NCBI RefSeq assembly: GCF_009469595.2
Contig: NZ_SSXV01000011.1
Span: forward strand, 62,001 to 126,000
DNA: 64,000 bases
Reading direction: 5' to 3'
Source: Thauera sp. 2A1
GTDB taxonomy: Bacteria > Pseudomonadota > Gammaproteobacteria > Burkholderiales > Rhodocyclaceae
In this document: positions 26,718 to 36,297 of the stretch, one piece after another
Layout: the number at the start of each line of letters is the position of its first letter
Numbering within the stretch: position 1 is the stretch's first letter
Notes under the pieces: generated by a model
Databases searched by the model: none
What the model was told of the DNA's origin: nothing
What the model saw: only the letters and a program-made list of their open reading frames with translations
Translations under genes and position numbers: made by a program

Positions 26718-26792
26718 TGACCTGCGGTTCCCTTAAGGCTCCCTCCAGGCCGGTCGAACGCGGCTAACGATTCGTCGGCGAACTTCCTCCTC

Positions 26793-28088
26793 ATGAAATT
26801 GCAACCTGCACGGCGGCACAGGGCACGCTCCCTTCTCGGCGCACTTGCCTGCGGCGCCTCGTTCGCCGCAGCGCCGGCGCTCGCGGACGCGGACGCGACT
26901 CTTCTCGGTGCGGACGTGGGCAGCCTGATCGAGCACGCACGCACCAGCAATCCGATGTTCGCCGTCGAGCGGGCCGAGGCGGCGGCGGCGCGCGAGCGCG
27001 TCGGCGCAGCGGGCGCGCTGCCGGATCCGACCTTCCAGGTCGAGCTGATGGACTTCACCAACGAGATGCGCGGCGGCTCGACCTCGCTGGTACCAGGCCA
27101 GGTGGGCGAGACGCGCTATCGCATCACGCAGCCGCTGCCGGGCTGGGGCAAGCGCGAGCTGGAGGCGCAGGCGGCGGGGGCGCTGGCCGGCAAGGCGGAG
27201 GCGACGCGAGAGGCGGCGTGGCTGGCCCTGGTGGCGGAGATCAGGTCGGCGTGGCTGCGCTACTACATGGCCGACCGGGAGGCGGTGCTGGGACGCAATG
27301 CGCTGGCGCTGCTGCAGGGCTTGGAGGAGACGACGCTGGCGCGCTACCGCACCGGCCTGCTGCCGCAGGCGGCGGTGCTGCGGGCGCAGCGCGAACTCAC
27401 GGCGCAGCGGGTGGCGCTGGTGGCGGTGGAACAGCGCCGGCAAGGCGCGGCGGCAGCGCTGAATGCCTTGCTCGCGCGTGCAGCGAATGCGCCGCTGGCA
27501 GCGCCGGGCGAGTTGCCGCCGCTGCCAGCGGTGCCGCCGTTCGCCGAGCTGATCGAGCGCGCCCGCGGCTTCAGCCCGACACTGGCGGCCGAAGATCGCG
27601 GCATGGAAGCGGCGCGGCTGCAGCGCGAGCGCACCTGGCGCGAGCGCTACCCCGACTTCGCCGTCGGGCTGACGAACAACCGGCCACGCGGCGGCGAGCA
27701 GTCGTGGGACCTGATGTTCGAGGTGATGATCCCGCTGCAGCAGTCGGCGCGCCGGGCGCGCGAGCGCGAGGCCCTGCACATGGAAGAGGCGGCCGGAGCG
27801 CGGCGCGCGGCGGCCGAGGCGACGCTGCTGGGCGAGCTTGGCCGTGCGCATTCCACGCTCACCGGCGGACGCGACACGGCGCGCCTGCTGCGCGGCACCT
27901 TGCTGCCGCAGGCCGAGGCGACGCGCGACGCGACGCGGGCGGCGTTCGCCAACGCGCGCGTGGATTTCGACTCGGTGCTCGACGCCGAGCGCCAGTTGAT
28001 CGACACCCGCATGGCGCTGCTGCAGGCCGAGGTCGATGCGCGCATGGCGCTCGCCGACATGGAAAAACTGACCGGAGAGATCAAGTGA
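26793..28088 (+). CDS. cusC: CusC-position TolC-family outer-membrane factor
   Basis: A 431-residue OEP-family protein with a signal peptide (SLLGALACGASFAAAPALA). The two OEP repeats are visible: SNPMFAVERAEAAAARERVG and the second half beginning PTLAAEDRGMEAARLQRER. Two copper-type features are the motif YRITQPLPGWGKRELEAQA and the C-terminal LIDTRMALLQAEVDARMALADME. It forms the outer-membrane duct for the CusBA pump encoded next. The cusB start overlaps its stop (GTGA). Confidence 0.88.
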   Translation: MKLQPARRHRARSLLGALACGASFAAAPALADADATLLGADVGSLIEHARTSNPMFAVERAEAAAARERVGAAGALPDPTFQVELMDFTNEMRGGSTSLVPGQVGETRYRITQPLPGWGKRELEAQAAGALAGKAEATREAAWLALVAEIRSAWLRYYMADREAVLGRNALALLQGLEETTLARYRTGLLPQAAVLRAQRELTAQRVALVAVEQRRQGAAAALNALLARAANAPLAAPGELPPLPAVPPFAELIERARGFSPTLAAEDRGMEAARLQRERTWRERYPDFAVGLTNNRPRGGEQSWDLMFEVMIPLQQSARRAREREALHMEEAAGARRAAAEATLLGELGRAHSTLTGGRDTARLLRGTLLPQAEATRDATRAAFANARVDFDSVLDAERQLIDTRMALLQAEVDARMALADMEKLTGEIK

Positions 28089-29671
28089 AGCCCGCCCTGC
28101 AACTCACACTGGCCGCCACGGCGGTCGCGCTGGCGCTGGGCGCCGGCTACTGGGCGGGTAGCCGCAACGCGGGCGACGCCCATCCCGCCGCGCCGGCAAC
28201 CACGCCCGCCGCCAGCCAGGCTGCCGGCTCGTCCTCCGCATCCTCAGCCCCCGCGAGCACCGCCGGCGCACGCAAGATCCTCTTCTACCGCAACCCGATG
28301 GGCCTGCCCGACACCTCGCCGGTGCCGAAGAAGGATTCGATGGGCATGGACTACATCCCCGTCTATGCGGATGACAAGCCCGACGATGCCGGCGTGGTGG
28401 TGGTGAGCCCGGCGCGCGTGCAGACGCTGGGCGTGAAGACCGCGCTCGCCGCGGAAGGGGTGGTGGACGCGGCGGTGCGCGCGGTGGGCCGGGTGGAGAT
28501 CGACGAGCGTGCGGTGGTGCAGGTGGCGCCGCGCTTCGAAGGCTGGATCGAGCGCCTGCACGTGAATGCCGTGGGCGACCCGGTGCGCCGCGGCCAGCCG
28601 CTGTTCACCGTGTACAGCCCGGAGCTGCAGTCGGCCGGCGAGGAGCTGCGCATCGCCGAGCGCCTGCAGCGCGACGCCGCGGCGAGCGATCCGGCGGCGG
28701 CGGAATCCGCGCGCCGGCTCGCCGAAGCGACGCGCGCCCGACTGCGCAACATGGAGGTCGCCGGCCAGGCGGGACAGCGCCAGACCTTCGCCTCACCGGC
28801 CAACGGCGTGGTGCTGGAAAAGAACGCGGTGCAAGGCGCACGCTTCATGCCCGGCGAGGCGATCTACCGCATCGCCGACCTGTCGACGGTGTGGGTGATC
28901 GCCGACATCTTCGAGCAGGACCTGGCGCGCGTGCGCGTAGGGCAGACCGCCACGGTGACGATCCCTGCCTTCCCCGGCCAGACCTTCGCGGCGAAGGTCG
29001 GCTACCTTTACCCCACGCTCGACACCGCGACGCGCAGCACGCGGGTGCGCCTGGAACTGGCCAATCGCGACGGGCAACTGCGCCCGGGCATGTTCGCCCA
29101 GGTGGAGCTCGCGGCGGGCAACAGCGTGCCGCGCGTGACCGTGCCGGCCTCGGCGGTCATCGACGACGGCGTGCGCCAGGTCGTGCTGCTGGCGCTGGAC
29201 GAGGGCCGCTTCAAGCCGCAGCCGGTGAAGCTCGGCGCCCGCGGCCGTGACCTCGTCGAAGTGCGCGAAGGCCTCCGCGCCGGCGACCGGGTGGTCGTGT
29301 CGGCGAATTTCCTGATCGACTCGGAGAGCCAGTTGAAGGCGGCGCTGTCCAATCTCACCGACGCCGATCCCCAGCCGTCCGGCCCTGCCGCCACCGGCGC
29401 GCAAACCCACCGCGCCGACGGCACCGTCGATGCGATCGATGCCGCCGCCAACAGCGTGACCATCACCCACGGCGAGGTCGCGTCGCTCAACTGGCCGGCG
29501 ATGACCATGGACTTCACGCTGGCCGACCCCGGCCTGCTCAAGGGCATCGTGCCGGGCCTGCCGGTCCGCTTCGACTTTGCCGAGCGCGCCCCGGGCGAAT
29601 ACGTGATCGTCCGCCTCGAGCGCAGCTCGGCGGCCCAGGCACCGGCCGCCGGCGCACACCAGGGCCACTGA
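28085..29671 (+). CDS. cusB: CusB-type membrane-fusion protein with a fused C-terminal CusF domain
   Basis: A 528-residue protein starting with GTG at 28085, overlapping the cusC stop. After a membrane anchor (ATAVALALGAGYWAG) and an Ala/Ser-rich linker comes the CusB metal-transfer segment (ILFYRNPMGLPDTSPV then KKDSMGMDYIPVY) with its conserved Met. Lipoyl, alpha-hairpin and beta-barrel domains follow. Residues ~440-515 are a second CusF-like barrel (DGTVDAIDAAANSVTITHGE then LNWPAMTMDF) that keeps His, Trp, Met and Met. It would pass Cu(I)/Ag(I) from periplasmic carrier to CusA and open the pump. The CusF fusion occurs in some CusB homologues. Confidence 0.92.
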   Translation: MKPALQLTLAATAVALALGAGYWAGSRNAGDAHPAAPATTPAASQAAGSSSASSAPASTAGARKILFYRNPMGLPDTSPVPKKDSMGMDYIPVYADDKPDDAGVVVVSPARVQTLGVKTALAAEGVVDAAVRAVGRVEIDERAVVQVAPRFEGWIERLHVNAVGDPVRRGQPLFTVYSPELQSAGEELRIAERLQRDAAASDPAAAESARRLAEATRARLRNMEVAGQAGQRQTFASPANGVVLEKNAVQGARFMPGEAIYRIADLSTVWVIADIFEQDLARVRVGQTATVTIPAFPGQTFAAKVGYLYPTLDTATRSTRVRLELANRDGQLRPGMFAQVELAAGNSVPRVTVPASAVIDDGVRQVVLLALDEGRFKPQPVKLGARGRDLVEVREGLRAGDRVVVSANFLIDSESQLKAALSNLTDADPQPSGPAATGAQTHRADGTVDAIDAAANSVTITHGEVASLNWPAMTMDFTLADPGLLKGIVPGLPVRFDFAERAPGEYVIVRLERSSAAQAPAAGAHQGH

Positions 29672-29672
29672 C

Positions 29673-32600
29673 ATGCACACGCCCCATGATCAGGCGCCAG
29701 CCGCCACCGGCCTGCTCGACCGCGTCATCGACTGGTCCGCTCGCAATGTCTTCCTGGTGCTGCTGGCCACGCTGTTCCTGATCGGCGGCGGGCTGTACGC
29801 CGTCAAGCACACGCCGCTCGACGCCCTGCCCGACCTCTCCGACGTGCAGGTCATCGTCTTCACCGATTTCCCCGGCCAGGCGCCACAGGTGGTCGAGGAC
29901 CAGGTGACCTACCCGCTCACCACCTCGATGCTGGCGGTACCGCGCGCGAAGGTGGTGCGCGGCTTCTCGATGTTCGGCGCGTCCTGGGTGTATGTGATCT
30001 TCGAGGACGGCACCGACATCTACTGGGCGCGCTCGCGCGTGCTCGAATACCTCAGCACGGCCGCCGGCCGCCTGCCGCAGGGCGTTGCGCCGCAGCTCGG
30101 GCCGGACGCGACCGGCGTGGGCTGGGTGTACCAGTACGCGCTCACCGGCCGCGACATGAGCCTCGCCGACACCCGCAGCCTGCAGGACTGGTACCTGCGC
30201 TACCAGCTCACCAAGGCGCCCGGCGTGGCGGAGGTGGCCAGTCTCGGTGGCTACGTGCGCGAATACCAGGTCACCGTCGATCCGCAGCGGCTGGCGAGCT
30301 ACGGCATCGCGCTCGACGAGGTGACGAAGGCGATCCGCGCGTCCAACCGCGACGTCGGCGGCCGCCTCGTCGAGCTCGCGGAGCGCGAATACATGGTGCG
30401 CGGCCGTGGCTACCTGCGCAGCATCGACGACATCGCCGCCATCGTGCTCAAGAGCGAGGGCGGCACCCCGGTGCGAGTGGCCGACATCGGCCGCGTCGAG
30501 CTGGTGCCCGCCGAGCGCCGCGGCATCGCCGAGCTGAACGGCGAAGGTGAAGTCGCCTCCGGCATCGTCATGGCGCGCTTCGGCCAGAACGCGCTCGACG
30601 TGATCGCCGGCGTGAAGGCAAAGATCGCCGAGATCGCCCCCGGGCTACCGGCCGGCGCCGAGATCGTGCCGGTGTATGACCGCTCGACGCTGATCGAACG
30701 CGCGATCGCCAACCTGAAATGGACGCTGCTCGAGGAAAGCCTGATCGTCGCCGCGGTGTGCGTCGTGTTCCTGCTGCACGTGCGCAGCGCGCTGGTGGCG
30801 ATCATCACGCTGCCGCTGGGCATCCTGATCGCCTTCATCGCCATGCGCGCACTCGGGCTGGGCTCCAACATCATGAGCCTGGGCGGCATCGCGATCGCGA
30901 TCGGCGCGATGGTGGATGCGGCCATCGTGATGATCGAGAACGCGCACAAGCATCTGGAGCGGCTGGATGCGTCCCCGGACGGGGCCGACACCAGCGCGCT
31001 TCGCGCCGCCGCCATCCTCGCCGCCTGCAAGGAAGTCGGCCCGGCGCTGTTCTTCTCGCTGCTGATCATCACCGTGTCCTTCCTGCCGGTGTTCACGCTG
31101 GAAGGCCAGGAAGGCCGGCTGTTCTCGCCGCTCGCCTTCACCAAGACCTTCGCCATGGCGGGCGCCGCGCTGCTGTCGGTGACCCTGGTGCCGGTGCTGA
31201 TGCTGTTCTTCGTGCGCGGGCGCATCCTGCCCGAGGCGCGCAACCCGGTGAACCGCCTGCTGATCTGGCTGTACCGTCCGATCATCCGCGCGGTGCTGCG
31301 CTTCAAGGGCGTCACCCTGCTGCTGGCGCTGCTGGCGACCGCCGCGACCATCGTGCCGGCGCGCCAGCTCGGCTCCGAGTTCATGCCCACGCTGAATGAA
31401 GGCACGCTGTTCTACATGCCGGCGGCGCTGCCGGGCATGTCGGTGACCGAGGCCGGACGGCTGCTGGCCACCACCGACCGCATCATCAAGACCTTCCCCG
31501 AAGTCGAGTCGGTATATGGCAAGGCCGGCCGCGCCAGCACCGCCACCGACCCGGCGCCGCTGGAGATGTTCGAAACGGTCATCAACCTCAAGCCGCAGGA
31601 CCAATGGCGGCCGGGCATGACCACCGACACGCTCATCGCCGAGATGGACGCCGCGCTGAAGTTCCCCGGCCTGGCCAACTCGTGGACGATGCCGATCAAG
31701 GCGCGCATCGACATGCTCAGCACCGGCATCCGCACGCCGATCGGCGTGAAGGTGTTCGGCAAGGACCTGGCGACGATCGAGCAGGTGGCGAAGCAGGTGG
31801 AGGCCGCGGTACGGAGCGTGCCGGGCACCTCCAGCGCCTATGCCGAACGCGTCGCCGGCGGCTACTACCTCGACATCGAGCCGCGCCGCGAGCAGCTCGC
31901 GCGCTACGGCCTCACCATCGACATGGTGCAGGACGTGGTCGCCACCGCGCTCGGCGGCGAGATGCTCACCACCACCGTCGAAGGCCTGGAGCGCTACGGC
32001 GTGTCGGTGCGCTACCCGCGTGGCCTGCGCGACGACGCGCAGCGCATCGCCACCGACGTCTACGTACCGACGATGAACGGCCCGATCCCGCTCGGCCAGC
32101 TCGCCGACGTGCGCCTGAAGCTCGGCCCGGCCGGCATCCGCACCGAGAACGCGCTGCTCGCCGCCTACGTGTATGTCGACACCCGCGACGCCGACCTCGG
32201 CGCCTTCGTGAAGAAGGCGCAGCAGGCGGTGGCCGAACAGGTGAGCTTCCCGCCCGGCTACTACGCCACCTGGAGCGGCCAGTTCGAGAACATGGAGCGC
32301 GCCAAGGAGAAGATGAAGATCGTGCTGCCGCTGACGCTGGCGCTGATCTTCGTGCTGCTGTACCTGAACTTCCGCCGCCTCACCGAGACGCTGATCGTGA
32401 TGCTGTCGGTGCCCTTCGCGCTGGTCGGCGGCGTGTGGCTGATGTGGTGGCTCGACTACCAGATGAGCGTGGCGGTGGCGGTGGGCTTCATCGCGCTCGC
32501 CGGCGTCGCGGCGGAGACCGGCGTGATCATGCTGATCTACCTTGATCACGCCTGGGAGGCGATCCAGGCCCGCCGCCGCGCCGAAGGCAGGGCACCGACC

Positions 32601-32864
32601 GTCACCGACCTGTACGAGGCGATCATGGAAGGCGCGGTCGAGCGCGTGCGGCCGAAGATGATGACGGTGGTCGCCATCATGGCGGGCCTGCTGCCCATCA
32701 TGTGGGGCAGCGGCACCGGCAGCGAGGTGATGAGCCGCATCGCCGCGCCGATGGTCGGCGGCATGATCTCGTCGACCGTGCTGACGCTGGCGGTGATTCC
32801 GGCGATCTATGCGTGGGTCAAGCAAGGACGGGTACCGGCAGATGCCCGCTCGGAGCGCCCCTGA
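29673..32864 (+). CDS. cusA: CusA-type Cu(I)/Ag(I) RND efflux pump
   Basis: A 1063-residue HME-RND pump. Helix IV reads AIGAMVDAAIVMIEN (near residues 409-424), the signature of the monovalent-cation subgroup. Other family segments are LDALPDLSDVQVIV, FEDGTDIYWARSRV, the porter loop SWTMPIKARIDMLSTGI with the copper-path Met, and LGSEFMPTLNEGTL. It starts one base after the cusB stop. It moves Cu(I)/Ag(I) from periplasm (and possibly cytoplasm) to the CusC duct using the proton gradient. It is the last gene of the cus operon; a regulator of an unrelated pathway starts 73 bases later. Confidence 0.95.
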   Translation: MHTPHDQAPAATGLLDRVIDWSARNVFLVLLATLFLIGGGLYAVKHTPLDALPDLSDVQVIVFTDFPGQAPQVVEDQVTYPLTTSMLAVPRAKVVRGFSMFGASWVYVIFEDGTDIYWARSRVLEYLSTAAGRLPQGVAPQLGPDATGVGWVYQYALTGRDMSLADTRSLQDWYLRYQLTKAPGVAEVASLGGYVREYQVTVDPQRLASYGIALDEVTKAIRASNRDVGGRLVELAEREYMVRGRGYLRSIDDIAAIVLKSEGGTPVRVADIGRVELVPAERRGIAELNGEGEVASGIVMARFGQNALDVIAGVKAKIAEIAPGLPAGAEIVPVYDRSTLIERAIANLKWTLLEESLIVAAVCVVFLLHVRSALVAIITLPLGILIAFIAMRALGLGSNIMSLGGIAIAIGAMVDAAIVMIENAHKHLERLDASPDGADTSALRAAAILAACKEVGPALFFSLLIITVSFLPVFTLEGQEGRLFSPLAFTKTFAMAGAALLSVTLVPVLMLFFVRGRILPEARNPVNRLLIWLYRPIIRAVLRFKGVTLLLALLATAATIVPARQLGSEFMPTLNEGTLFYMPAALPGMSVTEAGRLLATTDRIIKTFPEVESVYGKAGRASTATDPAPLEMFETVINLKPQDQWRPGMTTDTLIAEMDAALKFPGLANSWTMPIKARIDMLSTGIRTPIGVKVFGKDLATIEQVAKQVEAAVRSVPGTSSAYAERVAGGYYLDIEPRREQLARYGLTIDMVQDVVATALGGEMLTTTVEGLERYGVSVRYPRGLRDDAQRIATDVYVPTMNGPIPLGQLADVRLKLGPAGIRTENALLAAYVYVDTRDADLGAFVKKAQQAVAEQVSFPPGYYATWSGQFENMERAKEKMKIVLPLTLALIFVLLYLNFRRLTETLIVMLSVPFALVGGVWLMWWLDYQMSVAVAVGFIALAGVAAETGVIMLIYLDHAWEAIQARRRAEGRAPTVTDLYEAIMEGAVERVRPKMMTVVAIMAGLLPIMWGSGTGSEVMSRIAAPMVGGMISSTVLTLAVIPAIYAWVKQGRVPADARSERP

Positions 32865-32937
32865 CAACCGGCAGACGCTGCACACCACATCGCCGCTCGT
32901 GCAGAATCCGGCCATGGCCCGGACTGGATGAGCAGCG

Positions 32938-33843
32938 ATGGACGATGCCCGCGTTCCCACCTACAAGCTGTTCGGCGAGGAGGAAATCTGGCCGTCGTCG
33001 GATCTGGTCCATTACGAGACCATCGCGGCACGCAGTTCCATCTATGAATGGAAGATCGCCCCCCACCGCCACGACAATCTGCTGCAGATCCTGATGCTCG
33101 AGGCGGGCGATGCGTGGATCACCCTCGAAACGGTGACCGAGCCGCTGGCCTCGCCCTGCATCGCGCTGATCCCGCCGCGGGCGATCCACGGCTTCTCGTT
33201 CTCGCCCAACCTGGTGGGCCACATCGTCACGCTGCCACAGTTCCTGATCGCCGAGCTGCTGCACCTCGCCCCCGAGCTGCGCGAATCGCTGAAGCTGACC
33301 CGGCGCCACGCACTCGCCGGCGACGCAGCCGGCCTGGCGCTGATCAAGAGCCTCTTTGCGCGCTTCAGCGCCGAATACGCAGAGGCGAAGCCGGGCCGGG
33401 CCTGCATCCTGATGGCGCTGCTGATGGAAATATTGGTATGGCTGGCACGCGCGGGCGAGCCGCAGGCGCGGGAAGTCGGCCGCGATCGCTTCCGCCAGCG
33501 CATCGACCGCTTCCAGGAAATGATCGAAAAGCACTTCCGCGAATGGCGGCCGGTCAGCTTCTATGCCAGCCAACTGGGCGTTTCCTCGGCCCAGCTCAAC
33601 GCGACCTGCCGACGCAAGACCAGCCGCAGCGCGCAGGCGCTGATCCACGATCGCCTGCTGCTGGAAGCGCGCCGCCTAATCGCCTACTCTGACCTCGACA
33701 TCACGCGCATCGGCTACGAGCTGGGCTTCAAGGACCAGGCCTACTTCTCACGCTTCTTCACCCGCACCCAGGGCATGACGCCGTCGGCCTTCCGCGCATT
33801 TCACGGCCAGGCGGCCGCTGAAACACCCTCCGCATCCGACTGA
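32938..33843 (+). CDS. pobR: AraC/XylS-type transcriptional regulator PobR
   Basis: A 301-residue regulator with an N-terminal cupin-like effector domain (IYEWKIAPHRHDNLLQILML ... CIALIPPRAIHGFSF) and a C-terminal pair of helix-turn-helix motifs (ASQLGVSSAQLNATCRRKT; ITRIGYELGFKDQAYFSRFF). This is the architecture of the AraC-type PobR of Pseudomonas-related bacteria, which activates pobA when 4-hydroxybenzoate is bound. It lies directly upstream of pobA on the same strand with a 177-base gap. Here the two genes are codirectional, whereas divergent arrangements are also known. The Acinetobacter PobR is an unrelated IclR type. Confidence 0.85.
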   Translation: MDDARVPTYKLFGEEEIWPSSDLVHYETIAARSSIYEWKIAPHRHDNLLQILMLEAGDAWITLETVTEPLASPCIALIPPRAIHGFSFSPNLVGHIVTLPQFLIAELLHLAPELRESLKLTRRHALAGDAAGLALIKSLFARFSAEYAEAKPGRACILMALLMEILVWLARAGEPQAREVGRDRFRQRIDRFQEMIEKHFREWRPVSFYASQLGVSSAQLNATCRRKTSRSAQALIHDRLLLEARRLIAYSDLDITRIGYELGFKDQAYFSRFFTRTQGMTPSAFRAFHGQAAAETPSASD

Positions 33844-35211
<1,368 letters not shown>

Positions 35212-35249
35212 CGAGGAAGCCGGCCTCGCCCGGTCATCAAGGACTGGCG

Positions 35250-36167
35250 TCAGGGCCGGCGAGCATTCGCGGCCGCCTCGCCGAGCAGTTCGCGGATCAG
35301 GCCGCGCAACCAGCGGTTGCCCGGGTCGTGATGAAAGCGCTCATGCCAGAACTGCTTCACCGTGTAGCCAGGCAGCGCGAACGGCGTCGGGTAGATGCGG
35401 AAACGGCCGTGCTGGCTCAGCATCTCCCCCAGCCGGGCGGGAATCGTGACCACCAGATCGGTGTGCTCGACCACGAAGGCCACGCCGAGGAAGTTCGGTA
35501 CGCGCAACACCACCTTGCGCGTGACGCCCTGGCGCGCGAGCTCGCGCTCCAGGTAGCCATGGCCCGTACCCGAGCTGATCACCATGGCATGCTCTTCAGC
35601 CTGGAAGCGCTCCAGAGTCAATTCGCCTTGTATGCGAGGGTGATCCACGCTGGCGAGACAGACGTAGCGCTGCGCGAAGAGCGTCTGCTGGTAGAAGCCC
35701 GCGTCCAGTTGCGGCATGAAGCCGAGCGCCAGATCGACCTCTCCGGACTCCAGCATGTGCGCCGTCTCGAGCGACAGGCTGGTCACATCCACCGTCACGC
35801 CGGGAGCGAGCTGGTGCAGGCGGGTCCACAGCCCGGGCAGCAGCACGATCTGGGAGATATCCGTCATCGCGATGCGGAACATGCGCTGCACGGTGCGGGG
35901 ATCGAAGGCGGTGCGGTAACCGAGCGCCGCCTGCAGCGCGTCGATCGCGTTGCGAATCGGTCGCACAAGCTCCTCGCCCAGCGGCGTCGGATCCATCCCG
36001 GACGAGGTGCGAACGAACAACGGATCGCCGAAATGCTGGCGCAGCTTGCCCAGGGCAATGCTGACCACCGGCTGCCCCAGCCCGAGCTGTTCCGCGGCGC
36101 GGCTCACGCTGCGTGTCTTGTAGATCTCGTCAAAGATCTGCAGCAGTCGGGTGTCGAGGCTATGCAT
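35250..36167 (-). CDS. LysR-family regulator divergent from the mobA-like operon
   Basis: A 305-residue LysR-type regulator. The N-terminal helix-turn-helix (SVSRAAEQLGLGQPVVSIAL) and the segment HFGDPLFVRTSSGMDPTPLG place it in the NodD/NahR/DntR-like branch, which often senses aromatic acids. The co-inducer domain follows (RMFRIAMTDISQIVLLPGL). It is transcribed away from the 3-hydroxybenzoate-hydroxylase-like gene, with a 130-base shared control region containing a perfect palindrome (36181-36195). The expected effector is 3-hydroxybenzoate or a related compound, by position only. The known MobR of Comamonas is MarR-type, so this regulator is not its homologue. Confidence 0.85.
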   Translation of the reverse strand: MHSLDTRLLQIFDEIYKTRSVSRAAEQLGLGQPVVSIALGKLRQHFGDPLFVRTSSGMDPTPLGEELVRPIRNAIDALQAALGYRTAFDPRTVQRMFRIAMTDISQIVLLPGLWTRLHQLAPGVTVDVTSLSLETAHMLESGEVDLALGFMPQLDAGFYQQTLFAQRYVCLASVDHPRIQGELTLERFQAEEHAMVISSGTGHGYLERELARQGVTRKVVLRVPNFLGVAFVVEHTDLVVTIPARLGEMLSQHGRFRIYPTPFALPGYTVKQFWHERFHHDPGNRWLRGLIRELLGEAAANARRP

Positions 36168-36297
36168 GTACGGGATGGAAATTCGAATTTCGAATTGGAT
36201 CTATTCTACTCATCACATTGAGACATGTGAGCCGACTGCATACAGTACGCGCCACACGAAACCGCGCGGCCGGGGCGCCGCCAGAGGAGGAAACAAC
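36168..36297. promoter_or_regulatory. Divergent control region with a LysR-type palindrome
   Basis: ATTCGAATTTCGAAT (36181-36195) is a perfect palindrome with a T-N11-A core, as expected for a LysR recognition site. It lies 13 bases upstream of the LysR start and about 100 bases before the mobA-like ATG. An AT-rich stretch TTGGATCTATTCTACTC follows at 36195-36211. GAGGAGG lies 7 bases before the hydroxylase start. This arrangement fits self-repression and activation of the divergent gene. Confidence 0.55.
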
